Assembly: GCA_015680685.1 (NCBI GenBank)
Contig: MNCI01022690.1
Span: forward strand, 148,698 to 212,697
Length of the DNA stretch: 64,000 bases
Source of the DNA: Gnetum montanum
Taxonomy: Eukaryota > Streptophyta > Gnetopsida > Gnetales > Gnetaceae
Direction: 5' to 3'
In this document: positions 1 to 11,833 of the stretch, piece by piece
Numbering within the stretch: the first letter of the stretch is position 1
How the letters are laid out: each line of letters starts with the position of its first letter
Program-made: the position numbers and the translations under genes
Notes under the pieces: generated by a model
Database searches by the model: none
What the model saw: only the letters and a program-made list of their open reading frames with translations
What the model was told of the DNA's origin: nothing

Positions 1-396
1 TTTCATATTGAAATAACAAAGACAACAAGAAAAACACATAAAAAAATTTATGTGGAAACCCCAAAGTGAGAAAAGAAACCATGGGAACCAGTGTAGAGCT
101 CTTCCTTTATCTAGAGAAAATATCCCAAGGATACAAGCCATGCTTGATAACTTTTGCAACTTGTTGCTATTGTTTTGGTGGTGCATAAGACATCTTTTCA
201 TCCATTAATTTATAAAAGAAAAAAATAGTCTTTTTCTATTACAAGCTTTAGAAAATTTTAGAACTACTAATCAAATCTCAAGCAAAGATTACAAAGTTGG
301 AAGTTATCACAAACATAACTTAAAATGATAAAAATAGAGTAAGTTTTCTTCATATTAATTAATAGTATAATTTTTCATGTTAATTGATAGTTAAAA
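1..396 (-). repeat. 3' LTR of the copia element (left edge cut by window)
   Basis: This aligns by eye along its whole length with 11423-11833, for example the shared runs aaaacacataaaaa and gagaaaatatcccaaggata. Many substitutions and small indels separate the two copies, indicating an old insertion. On the element strand it should start TGTTA, and its last ~15 bases lie outside the window. The polypurine tract follows immediately inside the element. Confidence 0.88.
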
Positions 397-408
397 ATTC
401 TCCCACTT
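397..408 (-). promoter_or_regulatory. polypurine tract of the copia element
   Basis: On the element (minus) strand this reads AAGTGGGAGAAT, immediately upstream of the 3' LTR. AAGTGGGAGA is the usual plant copia polypurine tract, the primer for plus-strand DNA synthesis. Its position fixes the inner border of the left LTR. Confidence 0.8.
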
Positions 409-429
409 GAAGAAAAATCTGATAAATTT

Positions 430-2176
430 TCAAGTTAGAGATGCATAGGTTCCAAGCTACATTCTTATGTATCTACTATTCCAAGCTATTTTGTGTAAAA
501 AGCATGCACATCCCTTGCAATCACTTTAGTTAATGCATCAGTAATGGTTTTCTTGGTGTTAATTTTCTATAAATTAATTAATCCTTCTTCAATGGTATCT
601 CTAACAAAATGGTATTTAATATCAATATGTTTTATTTTATCATGAGAAGCTAAATTTTTTGCTAAATGTAAGGAACTTTAGATATCACAAAAAATTTACT
701 ATCTTTCTTTACACTAAGAAATTGTAAGAATCTTCACAACCATAACATCTCCTTACATGCTTCTATCAATGTCACATATTCAAATTTTGTAGTGAACAAA
801 GTTACCAGATATTAAAGTTTTAACATCTAGCTTACTGTAGCATTGCCTAAAACAAAAGCATAACTTGTAGTTGAACATCTGGTATTTAAATCAGTTGCAA
901 AATTTGCATCCATGTAAATACAAATATTCAAATCATCATTTCAAACATAAACAAGTAAATTGAGTTTCCCTTAAGTATCTAAGAATCCATTTCATAGTAA
1001 GCCAATGGTTACAAATGTAATTATTCATATACCTACTAACAATACTTACTACATATGCTATATCTAGATGAGTGCATACCATAGCATACATTAAAGAGCT
1101 AACAGTGAAAGTATATGAAATATCTTTTACTTTGGCAATTTCTATTTCTATGTTAGGACAATCTTTCTTAGATAATTGAAAATGACAAGCCAAAGGAGTA
1201 CTTATAGGTTCTACTTTTGACATATTAAAATGTTCCAATAATTTTCCAATATATTCACTTTGACTAAGCCATAATTTTTTTTGCATTCTATCTCTATAAA
1301 TTTTTATTCCAAGAATTCTTTTTGCCTATCCCAAATCCTTTATAATAGACTATTTGCTAATCTTTATTTTAAGTTGTTTTATTTTTTATATATCATTTCC
1401 TATAATGAGCATATCATCTACATACAACAACAAAATTTAAATTTATTTTTATCACTTGAGAAATAAGCACAATGATCAAGATTACTTGTGCAATAATCCA
1501 TTTTGTGCATAAAAGAATCAAATTTTCTGTACCATTGCCTAGGAGTGTGTTTTAAACCATATAAGCTTTTCCTCTAGCAACACATATAATGAGGTTTATT
1601 TTGATCAAAAAATCCTTCTAGTTGATAGATATAGATTTCTTCATTTAAATCACCATGTAGAAAAGTTGTTTTAACATCTAACTGTTCTAACTCCAAATCT
1701 ATACAAGCAACCAATGAAAGAATAATCCAAATAGAAGAATGCTTAACAACTAGAGAAAAAATTTTTGTAAAATCAATTCTTAGTTTTTGATCATAACCTT
1801 TACCTACCAGTCTGGCTTTATAAAGATTTCCCTCATTTTTCTCATTCCTTAAAGTAAAAATCCATTTATTTTTAAGTGCTTTACATCCCTTGGGTAATTC
1901 CACCAATTCCCAAGTTTTGTTTTGTTGGAGTGATTTCCATTCCCTTTTCATAGCATCCTTCCATTTTACTACATCAGGACTTGCAAGAGTTTCTTTCACC
2001 ATTTCAGATTCATAACAATCTATATAAAGAATATAATCTTTAAATCTACTAGGAGGATAGATTATTCTACTTGAATGTCTTACCCCATGTGATGTATCTT
2101 CTACAAGATTTTCCTCCTCATCAATTTCTTTCTCCTCATCTTCATCCAGAAATTCTAAAGTGTTTTGATTTATCAC
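430..2176 (-). pseudogene. copia reverse transcriptase and RNase H (broken)
   Basis: Copies element RNA to DNA and degrades the RNA strand. The N-terminal RT block (1574-2176) holds the typical W-x-x-A-M-x-x-E opening, the KARLV-like block (KARLVGKGYDQ) and QLDVKTTFLHGDL, the counterpart of the usual QMDVKTAFLNGDL. The catalytic YVDD is intact at 1410-1424, in another frame. The next block (936-1286) carries the YIGKLLEHFNM and SLMYAMVCTHLDIAY motifs typical of copia RT ends. Downstream to ~430 the frame is shattered, but RNase H traces remain (LAKN, then KHIDIKYHFVR, near 560-660). Several frameshifts and stops make it non-functional. The family assignment is secure. Confidence 0.92.
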
Positions 2177-2229
2177 TTAATCTTGTATTATATCTTATTT
2201 AGGCTACAAAACAAATCTAGGAACCTACT

Positions 2230-3350
2230 ATGTAATATAATAAAAAACCTTTTTCCTTTGAAAATCATGAAACATTACATTTTCATGAAATCTTACATTT
2301 GGTTATGTTACAAATTTCTTTGCCTTAGGATCCCATAATTTGAAACCTAGTTCATCACTACCATAACCCACAAAAATACATATTTTTAATTTATCATCAA
2401 ATTTAGATCTATTTTCCTTTTGTATATGCATGTAAGAAACACATCCAAAAACATTTAAATCATTATAAGAAACATGTCTCCCACTCCACAAAGACTATGG
2501 TACTTCATTATTTAAAGAGGAATGTGGTGATGTATTAATTAAATAAGAAATAGTCATAATAGCCTCAGCCCAAAAAATTTTAGGCAAACCTACACCAACA
2601 ATCATAGATCTTACATGTTCAACCAACATTCTATTGTATCTTTCTACTACATTTTTTTGTGGAGTTCCAGGAGGAGGACGAATATGTTGAATTTCATTTT
2701 CTTTGCAAAACTCTTTGAATGGATTTGAAGTATATTTAATATCATTATCAGTAAGCAAAAATTTCAAATTTAAACCTATTTTTATCTCTATTTTAGCAAC
2801 AAAGGACTTAAAAATATTTAACACTACATCCTTGAACTTTATTGGAAATACCCATACTTGTTGTGTATGATCATCAATGAAAGTGACAAAATATAGTGAA
2901 CCACCTAATGATGCTAGATTTATTGGACGACAAACATCAAAATAAACAAGTTATAATTTATTAGCTCATCTACATTCTATATTTCTAAGAAAACTCACCT
3001 TTTTTAATTTACCAATAGCATAATCTTTGTAAAATTCTATATAGCTTACTACAAATTTGGGAATGCAAGAATGAGATTAAAGCAACTTTAAATTAGAATA
3101 ATTGATGTGGCCAAACCATTTATGCTAAAAATTAGTATCCTTCCCTATTGCAACTACAGCTACAGAATCATCATATAAACATATATTAGCTCCTAAATTA
3201 TACACTATGCTAGTTTTTTTATCCTTCAAAATTGTTAAAATGCCCTTGGTAATTTTTTCAATGATTATTTCCACATGAAAAATTTAAACCCAAATCATCA
3301 AGTTGAGAAATAGAAATCAAGCTTTTAGAAACTTTAGAAATATGCCTAAC
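2230..3350 (-). pseudogene. copia integrase with pre-integrase zinc domain (broken)
   Basis: Inserts element cDNA into the genome. Minus-strand translation gives a decayed HHCC region (HKWFGHI retained, the later CxxC pair lost), then the catalytic core: DVCRPI and FVTFIDD hold the first aspartate, LLTDND holds the second, and VVERYNRM holds the glutamate. RPPPGTPQKNVVER (2495-2824) matches the usual TPQQNGVVER block of copia integrases. A C-terminal part follows at 2303-2491 (NVFGCVSYMHI, then IFVGY). The catalytic triad looks preserved, but stops separate the pieces. The upstream part ends at element A's insertion point (3351-3355). Confidence 0.92.
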
Positions 3351-3355
3351 ATTAT
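3351..3355. repeat. target-site duplication of element A, left copy (ATTAT)
   Basis: ATTAT immediately precedes the TGATGAG end of element A and is repeated right after its other end at 10323-10327. Five bases is the usual duplication for plant LTR retrotransposons, so this fixes both element borders. Confidence 0.85.
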
Positions 3356-4303
3356 TGATGAGTAGTGAGGTACCCCTATGCAAAACCATGTGAATCACAA
3401 GCTTTCATGTATGATTGGGTCAAATTCTATGGATGGGACTAGTTGTGGCACCTAAATCATTATGTCTTGATCATAGTTCTCTATCTTCCCACTTGGACTA
3501 GTTGTAGCTTTGTCATGTATGGTTTAGTTCAATGTGAGAGGTATGATAATTGATGTTGTTTTTGCAATATGCTACTCCTAATGGTAATAAAGAACTCATT
3601 TAATTAGGCTAATTAACAATGAAAAGTAAAGTTTAGACTAGCCTACGAGTAATGAGTGTCTATTCTCAGCTTTTCGTACACATCCTAAACCTACATATCC
3701 ACTACTGGGATTATCAAGTGCTATGCTATTGGGTGAAGCAAGCAATAACGTTTTTGGGGTTACCAACCAAATATGTGTTTACGCTCATTCTACCAATTCA
3801 TTAATATGCATGAAAATGTAAATATTAACTAAGTACATGAAAAGTAGATTTCATGGAAAGTAAATCTAATTTAAGTCAAAGTGCTACAATGAATAGAATC
3901 AATCTTGATCTTATTGCCATTCATGGAATGTGTCTAGGTACATTGCCACTTGAATAAGACATTGTACAACTGACTTAGAGCCACACTATGAGCACTCACT
4001 AACTATTCTCTAAGACTGGAATAAATTTGCAAGAGTTCAACTACTCTATTGACTAATTTGACTTCCAAGCTATCCACCCAAGTGTTATATTTATAGGCTG
4101 GCACACATCACATACTATTGGATATCCAATAATGTAGCATGTGATTCAATATTGGATATGTGATATCTAGGTTTTGATATCAAAGCTCCAATACCTTAGT
4201 TGACCAAAAATTGACTTTTTGTTAAATAGATGTAATATAGCATCAATGATATCATAGATGTGACATAGCATTAGCGATATCCCAGCCAACTAATGATTCA
4301 TCA
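3356..4303 (-). repeat. 3' LTR of element A
   Basis: Aligns with 9349-10322 throughout; both open with TGATGAG plus GGTACCCCTA a few bases later and end with a CATCA-like terminus. A TATAAATA box (element strand) lies at 4088-4095, with GATATC-containing dyads between it and the U3 end (about 4110-4290). Confidence 0.88.
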
Positions 4304-4310
4304 TACCCTT
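4304..4310 (-). promoter_or_regulatory. polypurine tract of element A (degenerate)
   Basis: Element-strand AAGGGTA directly abuts the 3' LTR. The intact form in element B is CATGGGGGTA, so this copy has lost guanines to adenine and pyrimidine. Confidence 0.6.
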
Positions 4311-6510
4311 GTGACTGAGTAAAAACTCATCTTTGAGTTTACAAGATGGGATCAAGATTTCTTTACAAAAAGTTAGGAGTGATGGAATTACTGACTGACG
4401 CTAACTACCAACTAACACTCAATGCTACATTAGAAATTTTTATTCTTGTATATGCATACAAAATGACAAAGTGAAAAAAAAGACTAGACAAACATTGAAG
4501 ATTTTAAAGTTTGCAGAGGTCTTCAAAAATCTACTAAAGATGATTCTTCTTATTGCTACTAGCAATGGTAGACTTTTAACCTTAATTTTTATGTCGATGC
4601 TTCTTTGGTTATGCAAAACATTCTTGAAGGATGGACTAAAATTTCTTCTCATTGTCCCATGGATCTAGCAAACATGCAATGTTTGGGTTGCTATCTTATA
4701 TGTGCTACAATTTGTCCATGGGCATATCCTCCATTGTTCCCCTCTTGGCTTTGTTTTCATGCCTAGTAAAAGACCTTCTTCCTTAGGTGTTTCTTTTAGC
4801 ATCACATGTAATCACCAAAGGATCAACATTAGTTTTAGTAAAATTTTCCTTAATAATTAGCCCTTTTTGGATCCCTTAGTTTGTGTTTAAGCACAAGGTG
4901 ATGGCAACATACTATGCCCAAGACTATGAGGTAACTAAAATCATCAAGCTGTTCATCTTATTTTGGTCAATTACTATTAGTTACCATAATGTTTAAAAAT
5001 AGGATGTTAGAAAAACTTTCAAAGCAGCATCCCTAGCCTCCATGATTAAGAAGTGTAGCTCTAGAAGCACACAAGTTTTTGAACACTTGAAACCAAAGGT
5101 CTGATTCTGAAGGTGGCCAAGAAATATTAATGGAGATGGAAATAGAAAAGTAGGAGAAATTAATGAAATGGATGAGAAGTAGTCCCAAAATTAAGCATAT
5201 ATTTAGAGAAACCATCATTGATGTTCTAGAAGATGTGAAGGTTAGTTCAAAGCCATGATTAATAAAAGATATGCAAGTGGGTCCTCCCCAAAGTAAGCTC
5301 CTACCATAATGCCCTTGCATAACCACTTCTATAGATGTCTGTGGACACCCGAGAAGTTAAATGTAGATCATGTCTTTGTTCCAAACAACACAAAACTACT
5401 ATGGTTGTGATCTTGCCCTATACTATACAAAACCAAAAGGCTCATAATCGCATGCAGTAGTGAGGTGAATAATGAAATGAGAAGAGATTGCAAAGATTAG
5501 GAATTAAGGTACTTGACCATGTCTACAATAGGTCCTTATGAAAAATGTGATTAAAATGATCAGCATACCTCTCCATCCAAGTTTAGACCAAGTCAATACC
5601 ATGAATAGTGACCTCACATTGATGTGTTCCTTTTTGTTGACCACCATGAGTCCACAACCACCTCAAAGAACAATCATCACTCCAAAAAGAGAAGAAAAGA
5701 GAGGAAGAAAGGAAGGGCCTTAGTTAGAGGGTTGCCTTCAGGCATGGGTAGCATGTCTTTCCAACCCCATAACCAGTGCTTATAGCCCATTATTATTTTT
5801 AAGGGATGTGCTTTGAATTCCCATTATTGTTTTTCTTTTTTCTTCTTTTACTTTTTTTTCGCTTTTTATTTCATTTTATTTTATTTTTTAAATTTTATTT
5901 TATTTTTTGAAATGGGAACCACACCATGCAAAGTAGAGCTTCCTTTTTATTGGTTGATGGAGGCGTGATGATATGTTCTAAGTGGAGTCATAAACCACAT
6001 GAAGCAAATCAAGAAGAAAACCCAACAAGTCCACTTAAGGTCACACCATTTGTAAGGTACAATGGTCATTGATTAATTTTAGTTTCATGAACTAAAAATC
6101 AAATTTTTTCCATGAAAAAGACCTTTTATTCAAAGAACTAAAGGGATGGATGAGGTGGTCTCACTACTTTACACAATTACTTACCCAATCATCTTGATAG
6201 CATAGCATAAAAACCCAACACATACCTTTGACTTCTGCATCATAACATGGTAATATCATTAAAAAAAACATTAATACATTCATAAAACATAATGAGAATG
6301 ACTCAAGAAAAGAGAAAAATATAAAGAAAAAATATATTAAGAAATGGAAAACATATGAAGAATAAAAAAATTGGAAGAAATAGGAAAATGATAAAAAATT
6401 GTAAAACAAAAAAGGTGTTGAACCAAGATGGAAGATCTCCCTTATGACTAATCCTATGGCTGCACATTCAAGAGATGGACTACACAATCTCCTAGTTATA
6501 CATTACTGGT
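4311..6510 (-). other. long 3' noncoding region of element A
   Basis: No convincing coding sequence. It holds blocks shared with B, C and D in the same order. Block 1 (about 5279-5345) contains gggtcctccccaaag. Block 2 (about 5714-5823) contains aaccagtgctta and tgctttgaattcc. Block 3 (about 6030-6055) contains aggtcacacc. There is also an A-rich tract (6290-6412) that is pyrimidine-rich on the element strand. The part nearest the 3' LTR (4440-5000) is homologous to 19760-20330 in element C and may descend from a coding region, since NFSPSFKNVLH can be read in A and fragments of it in C. No known domain recognised. Confidence 0.6.
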
Positions 6511-6519
6511 TTTCCATCT

Positions 6520-9215
6520 ATCACTGTTATTTATTTAATTAATTGTGTGGTAACACATCTAACATTGATGATAGTATTCTTTGGATAATTTGGAGAGGTA
6601 TCTTCATCTAGACTTAAAGGTATTTTCATTTTTGGGGGTCTAGATGTGTTTGCTTTTTCTTCTTGATTTTTTGTTTTAATTCCCAAGTATCCATGTTTAA
6701 TATCCTTTTCTAGTGTATAATCAAAGTGTAAGATATCTATGTCTAAGTCCTTTGATTGGTCCATTTCTTAAGTTTAGAACTAATAAGTAGATCAATTTCA
6801 TCCATGCATCTTTAAAATAATTTTATATTCTCATTTTCAAGCCATTGGATGTCTTCTAGTTTAGTGGCTACTATGTAGACTAGTCTTTGTTCATACACTT
6901 GTTCCTTATCTTTGTTGTGGGTTGTGTTAATATTTTGAATTTCTGGTCCACAACTTCATCCTTTACTATTAGTGATGCATGGAGTTTTTTTGTATCTCCA
7001 TAATGATAAGTTTATCATTTATGTCTTGTGTTGGAGTGGTAATGGGTGTTGGCTTTTTCGTATGATTAGGAGACATTGTTCCAGTGAGGAAGGTTGTTAC
7101 ATCAAATTGGCCTTGTGCTAGTTTTGATGAGTTAGTAGGTCCACAAGTGTTGTGCTTACACATGGGAACCATCCTAAAGAAAGGGTGTTTTTGAGATTGT
7201 GGTGGAGATCTATTGGCATTATCATTTCAGTGTATGTTTATAACACAAATGGCATTCTCTCATTACTATCATGATGCTAAACCTTCCTATGTTACCAATG
7301 ATAACATATGGTTGAGGGAAATATGAGAATATTGATGATATGATGAAGGATGAGAGGTGTGAGGTGGTGATCTCATGGAAGATGTTGCAGGATGATGATA
7401 TTTGGAAGAGTGGTAGTAGTGATTTAAGGTAGAGGAAGTAGAACCAATTAGGGAAATAGGTTGTTGAACATAATATCCATATAGGTTTAGCTAGAAGTAA
7501 TGGTAGTTCTAGTTTGATGATGGTCTCCCCCACTATTGTGGGTTTTTCCACTCCGATTGATGATAGTGTTGAGGCTAGTAAGAAGTTCCACTAGGATAAT
7601 ACGATTGATTATAAGATTGTCTACAATTACTTTGTGAGTAAGGTAATTTCTTAGGAATTTGCTTTTGTACAAACTTGGGATTCAATGCAAAAGCCCAATA
7701 CTCATGTAGATGTAATATGATTGGGCAATAGCCCTTTAAATGGTCATATAGGTAGATGTCACATCCATCATCTTCTTCTTTGGTTGAGTTTATAGTACTA
7801 TTTTCCCTTTCCACCGATAAGTATTCCTACTTATTTCTTAGTTTTTTTTCCTTCTTTTGTTGTGATCACTTCATTCATTTTGCATTACTCTCTTCTCTAT
7901 GATTTCTATGCAAGTTGTAACTTTCTCATTTATCCATTCCAACATCTTATCTAGCTTTGCTTTAGGCTCGTCTAGAGGCTTTTGTATTAGCAAGGTTTGT
8001 TGTGAAGTCACATCATTGAGAGTTGCTTCTTTTTCCTTATCATAGATATGGACCCTTTTCTCTTGAAGAGTTGGATCCTAGTCATTTTTGGCTATGTTCT
8101 CTCATTGCCATAGCTCTCTTTCTTCTTTTTCCACCCACTCAATTAGCCTTTGTATCTAATGTACTTTTATTTTATATAACTGACCTTGAGCATACATCCC
8201 AAGGGTCTCTTGTATTTGACTATGAAGCCCATCTATGATGTGGAAAACTTACTCTTTTTGAGAGAAGTCATGGCCTAGAAATCTATGTAGGAGAGAATAA
8301 CATCTATCCAAGGTCACATCCAAGGGTTCATGATTTTTTTTTCTTCCATCCTTGGATTTTTTTCTTAGGTTGGAAACTCTTGCATAGGTTTGGTATTTTT
8401 TGTTGAAAAGTTCTAGCATTGTGGATCATTGGTGTATGGAACTTGGTTCCAATGATCTATACCAACTTTCAACTTCTTCTATGAGTGTGTTGGGGAAGAG
8501 CTTAAGCTTTTTCCATGTATTTCTGATATTTTTTAAGGCATAAGCATCATGGAAAACTTGTAAGTGATGTTATGGATCAAAATTATAGCCTCCCCTAAAT
8601 TTAGGAATGTTGTTCATGTCAAGCCATTTGATGCAGCTTTTCCTTTGATGCCTTTGGGGTATTTAAACTACCTCACTATTTTGTGTTAGGCTCCTAGTAG
8701 CCAACAAGGGTTCATCTATAAAAGACATGTCATAGTGATAATCTATATTTCTATTTATCTAATTTTTATGATCTTGTCTATGCTCATTTTAATGTTTTTC
8801 TTTTTTCCCTTGGGTTTAATTTCTATCTTTATCTTAACCCCATAGTGAAGCTCTATCTCTATACCTACATTCATCTTTATTAGAACTAGACATTGAAGAG
8901 GAAGAGGAAGATGAGAAACTAGGACAATCGCTATGGCTTCTATAGTTCTCCCCATGGTTCATTGATTTATCTTTTCTAGGTTTTGAGGATATCCTAAGAC
9001 TTGAGGCCCTCCTTGTTCTAGGACCTGCTCCTTCTTTTCTAGAATTTTTAGCCTTAGATGAATGTAGTCCTTGAGTGTAGTTAGGGTGGAAATGATCATA
9101 TGAAATCCCTACATGAGGTTGTTAACTCCAACTTTCTTCAATATAGATCTTATCATTTTTTTCTATTAGTGTTTTCATCATATGATGCATTATTGGCCCT
9201 ATTAGAAGAAGACAT
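6520..9215 (-). pseudogene. gag of element A (Athila/Tat-like, broken)
   Basis: Gag forms the virus-like particle that packages element RNA. The start at 9213-9215 gives M-S-S-S-N-R-A-N-N-A-S-Y, matching the D copy (M-S-L-S-H-G-S-D-N-A-S-Y). A serine-rich then basic segment follows (about 8750-9000), then the core around 8250-8620. The C-terminal part has blocks shared with D: YKSKFLRNYL (near 7660), NTIINRSGKTH (near 7570) and MVPMCKHNTCGPTNS (near 7170). The last stretch (6531-6764) resembles the equivalent of element C but not the protease of B. Frameshifts and stops throughout. No zinc knuckle is clear. Confidence 0.75.
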
Positions 9216-9329
9216 GGTTTTGTTTGATAATGTATGTGAGTTAAAAATATTAATTTTTTCTAAAAGATAGATCATTAATATGTTTATAATGATTGTGTAT
9301 GATATAACTAATCTAGATAGTTAGCACCA

Positions 9330-9347
9330 TCCCTAGCAATGGCGTCA
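9330..9347 (-). promoter_or_regulatory. primer-binding site of element A, tRNA-Asp type
   Basis: Element-strand TGACGCCATTGCTAGGGA begins one base after the 5' LTR. It matches 14 of 18 positions of TGGCGCCGTTGCCGGGGA, the complement of the 3' end of plant tRNA-Asp (recalled from knowledge). All four differences are transitions, as expected from deamination of a methylated site. Confidence 0.8.
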
Positions 9348-9348
9348 A

Positions 9349-10322
9349 TGATGAGCAGTAAGGTACCCCTACATCCAACCATACGAATCACAAGTGCTCA
9401 CACATGATCCAGTTGAATTCCATGGATGGGACTAGTTGTGGCATCTAGATCATTATGTCTTGATCATAGTTCACTGTCTTCCCACTTGGACTAATGGTAT
9501 CTTTGTCATGTATGGTTTAGTCCAAAGTGAGGCATATGATAATTGATGTTGTTTTGGCTGCATGCTACTCCTAATGGTAATAAGAAATCAATTAATTAAG
9601 CTAGTTAACACTAGAAAGTAAAGTCTAGACTAGCCCAGAGGTAATGAGTATCCATTCCTAGCTTGTCATACATGTCTTAAACCCACACATCCACTATTTG
9701 GATTACAAGCACTCTGCTACTAGGCGAACCAAGTAATAACATTGCTGGGGTTGCTAAGAGAATATGTGTTTATGCTCAAAACTAGTTTTTCTCATTCTAC
9801 CAATTCATTAATATGCATAGAAATGTAAATATTAACTAAGTACATGAAAAATAAATTGCGTTGTAAGTAAATCTAATCTAAGTCAAAGTGCTACAATGAA
9901 TAAGAATCAATTTCAATCTTATTGTCATTCATGGAATATGTCTAAGTACATTGCCACTTAAATAATACAATGTACAACTAACTTAGATCCACACTACGGG
10001 TGCTCACTAACTATTCTCTAAGACTATGGAATAAAGCTACAAGATTTTGGCTACTCTATTAACTAATTTGACTCAAAAATTGTGCTTCTACTTTTTATAT
10101 CTATAGGCTAGCATACATCCCATGATATCATATATCAGATAGCATGTGATTTGATATTAGATATGTGATATCTAGGCTCTAATATCAAAGCTAAGATATT
10201 GGAGCTTCAATATCTTATCTGATCAAAAATTAACTTTTTGTCAAACAAATATGATATAGCATCAATGATATCATAGATGTGATGTAACAGTAGTGATATC
10301 CTAGGTAATTGATGATACATCA
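9349..10322 (-). repeat. 5' LTR of element A
   Basis: Pairs with 3356-4303. The U3 end (about 10130-10320) has repeated GATATC/ATATC dyads. The TATA region near 10097-10105 is degraded compared with the 3' LTR. Confidence 0.88.
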
Positions 10323-10327
10323 ATTAT
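10323..10327. repeat. target-site duplication of element A, right copy (ATTAT)
   Basis: Exact match to 3351-3355. After this point the copia protease region resumes. Confidence 0.85.
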
Positions 10328-11395
10328 TAGAAGTGATTTTAGACAAACTAGGTTGTTGTAAAAAAAGTACTTCCAATACCAACAATTTTTAAAGAAACAT
10401 CATTAGCAACATAAACAACACTTGATGAAACTGGTTGATGGGAAGTAAAAAAAAATTGATCAAGGAAAGTATTAAATAAGGCTCTTGTCTCTACAATCCA
10501 AATTTTTTTCTGTTTAAATAAAATTCTATAGATGATTCAGATACAATAAAATCAAAAGCAAGCTAACGCTCTGTATGATTTATTTTTAGAACTACATTAC
10601 TTATTGATTTTTCTAACGCTATTTTTTCTTTCTATTGCAGTGATGCTTTTCACACTTTGTAACCATGATAGTCCCTCTTTGTGTAACCAATTTTATGTCA
10701 AAACTAGCATTCAATCTTGTTTTTAGAAGTTTGTCTAGTTTTTCTTCTCTCCCTACTCTGATTAGATCCCCTACTTTGATCATGTTTATTAGATCTACCT
10801 CTATTTAAAACTATAAAATCATTACTTGATGATTGATCGTATCCTTTAGGCAATCTTTTTTCTACATCTTGAAGAGTAGAAACTACACCAACAAAAGAAA
10901 TATTACCAGTACTCATAGAGGTAGTAATAGCTATAATAGTTGGATTTTAAAATTTAGGTAAAGAATTTAATATAGCATAACACTTCACTGGCTCTAGAAT
11001 TATCACTTTATATTCTTCAAATTTAACAAAAGTAGCTATCATATCATCTAGATGATCTTCAAAAGAAACACCTTCTTTCATCTTTGCATTAAAAACCTTT
11101 TGATAGATATGAAACTAATTTAAACCTGAAGCTTTATGAAACTTTTTTTTGAACATTACCCAAAGAACATGAGGATCTATTTTTTTTGAAAGCAATACCA
11201 AAATTCCATTGCTTAAATAGGGATAGATTAGCATTAGTGCTTTCTCTTGCAACCTTTTCCAATCATCATTTGACATATTTGTAGGTTTTGAAGGTTGAAA
11301 GGTCGCATTGCACTTATTTTGTGCCTAAATATCTTTCATTAGCACACTCCATATGTTCCAATTTTGACTAGCAAACTTGTCTATTGTCTATAACT
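10328..11395 (-). pseudogene. copia gag and protease (broken)
   Basis: Capsid precursor and the aspartic protease that processes it. Gag runs from about 11395 down to 10600; readable blocks include MFKKKFHKASG, VFNAKMKEGVSFEDHLDDM and LEPVKCYAILNSLP, typical of copia gag (UBN2-like). A decayed zinc knuckle follows near 10650-10710 (an HKIGYTKRDYHGYK-like block where C-x2-C-x4-H-x4-C is expected; cysteines replaced by stop or tyrosine codons). The protease (about 10330-10510) reads WIVETRALF where WIVDTGA is expected, so the catalytic DTG is changed to ETR. Element A is inserted just after. Dead, but the family is clear. Confidence 0.85.
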
Positions 11396-11408
11396 ACTCC
11401 ATCAACAT

Positions 11409-11420
11409 GCTCTAATATCA
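11409..11420 (-). promoter_or_regulatory. primer-binding site of the copia element, initiator tRNA-Met type
   Basis: Element-strand TGATATTAGAGC lies two bases from the 5' LTR border and matches TGGTATCAGAGC, the standard plant copia primer site, at 10 of 12 positions. Both differences are transitions. Confidence 0.82.
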
Positions 11421-11422
11421 CT

Positions 11423-11833
11423 TGTTACAAAATTAATTAAATTTGAAAATTGAAACAACAAAGATAACAAGAAAAACACATAAAAATTTACATGGAAATC
11501 ATAAATTGGGAAAAAACCATGAGAACTAGTAGAGCTCTTGCTTTATCAGGAGAAAATATCCCAAGGATATAAGTCATCCTTGATAACTTTCAAAACTTGT
11601 TGTTGTTCTCATGGTTCATAATAGATCTTTCCACATTTTAATTTATAGGAAAAAACAATAGTTTTTTTTCTACTACAAACTTTAGATAATTTTAGAAACT
11701 AATAATCATACCTCAAGCAAATATTACAATGCTAGAAGTTATGAAAAACATAACTTAAATTGATAAAAATAGAGTAAGAATTCTCTTCACATTAATTGAC
11801 AATTTAATTTTTCACATTAACTAACAATTAACA
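11423..11833 (-). repeat. 5' LTR of the copia element
   Basis: 411 bp; pairs with 1-396. The plus-strand copy begins tgttacaaaat and ends attaaca, so the element-strand ends are TGTTAAT..GTAACA, the usual TG..CA. Confidence 0.88.

Larger units (their letters stand above)
3356..10322 (-). mobile_element. element A: non-autonomous gag-only LTR retrotransposon, nested in the copia element
   Basis: About 6.97 kb, bounded by LTRs of 948 and 974 bp and flanked by ATTAT duplications. In minus-strand order: 5' LTR, tRNA-Asp-type primer site, decayed gag, ~2.2 kb of 3' noncoding DNA, purine tract and 3' LTR. No RT, RNase H or integrase motif was found in any frame of the 5-kb interior. It shares LTR ends, primer site, gag and 3' blocks with B, C and D. 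It inserted into the copia element between protease and integrase. Gag and primer site suggest descent from an Athila/Tat-type Ty3/gypsy element (inference). Confidence 0.88.
1..11833 (-). mobile_element. Ty1/copia LTR retrotransposon, full length but decayed, split by element A
   Basis: The sequence shows two related ~0.4-kb repeats at the ends (1-396 and 11423-11833), a primer-binding site next to the right one and a polypurine tract next to the left one. Between them, in minus-strand order, lie gag, protease, integrase, RT and RNase H. Integrase before RT is diagnostic of the Pseudoviridae (copia) order. Element A (3356-10322) interrupts it between protease and the pre-integrase domain. 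The left LTR lacks roughly 15 bases because the window begins inside it, so the target-site duplication cannot be checked. Stops and frameshifts occur in every domain, so the copy is dead. Certain as a copia element; the lineage within copia was not determined. Confidence 0.93.

Noticed and set aside
9330-9347. tRNA-like sequence next to the LTRs
   Set aside because: Only the 18-base complement of the tRNA 3' end is present; it is a primer-binding site, not a tRNA gene.
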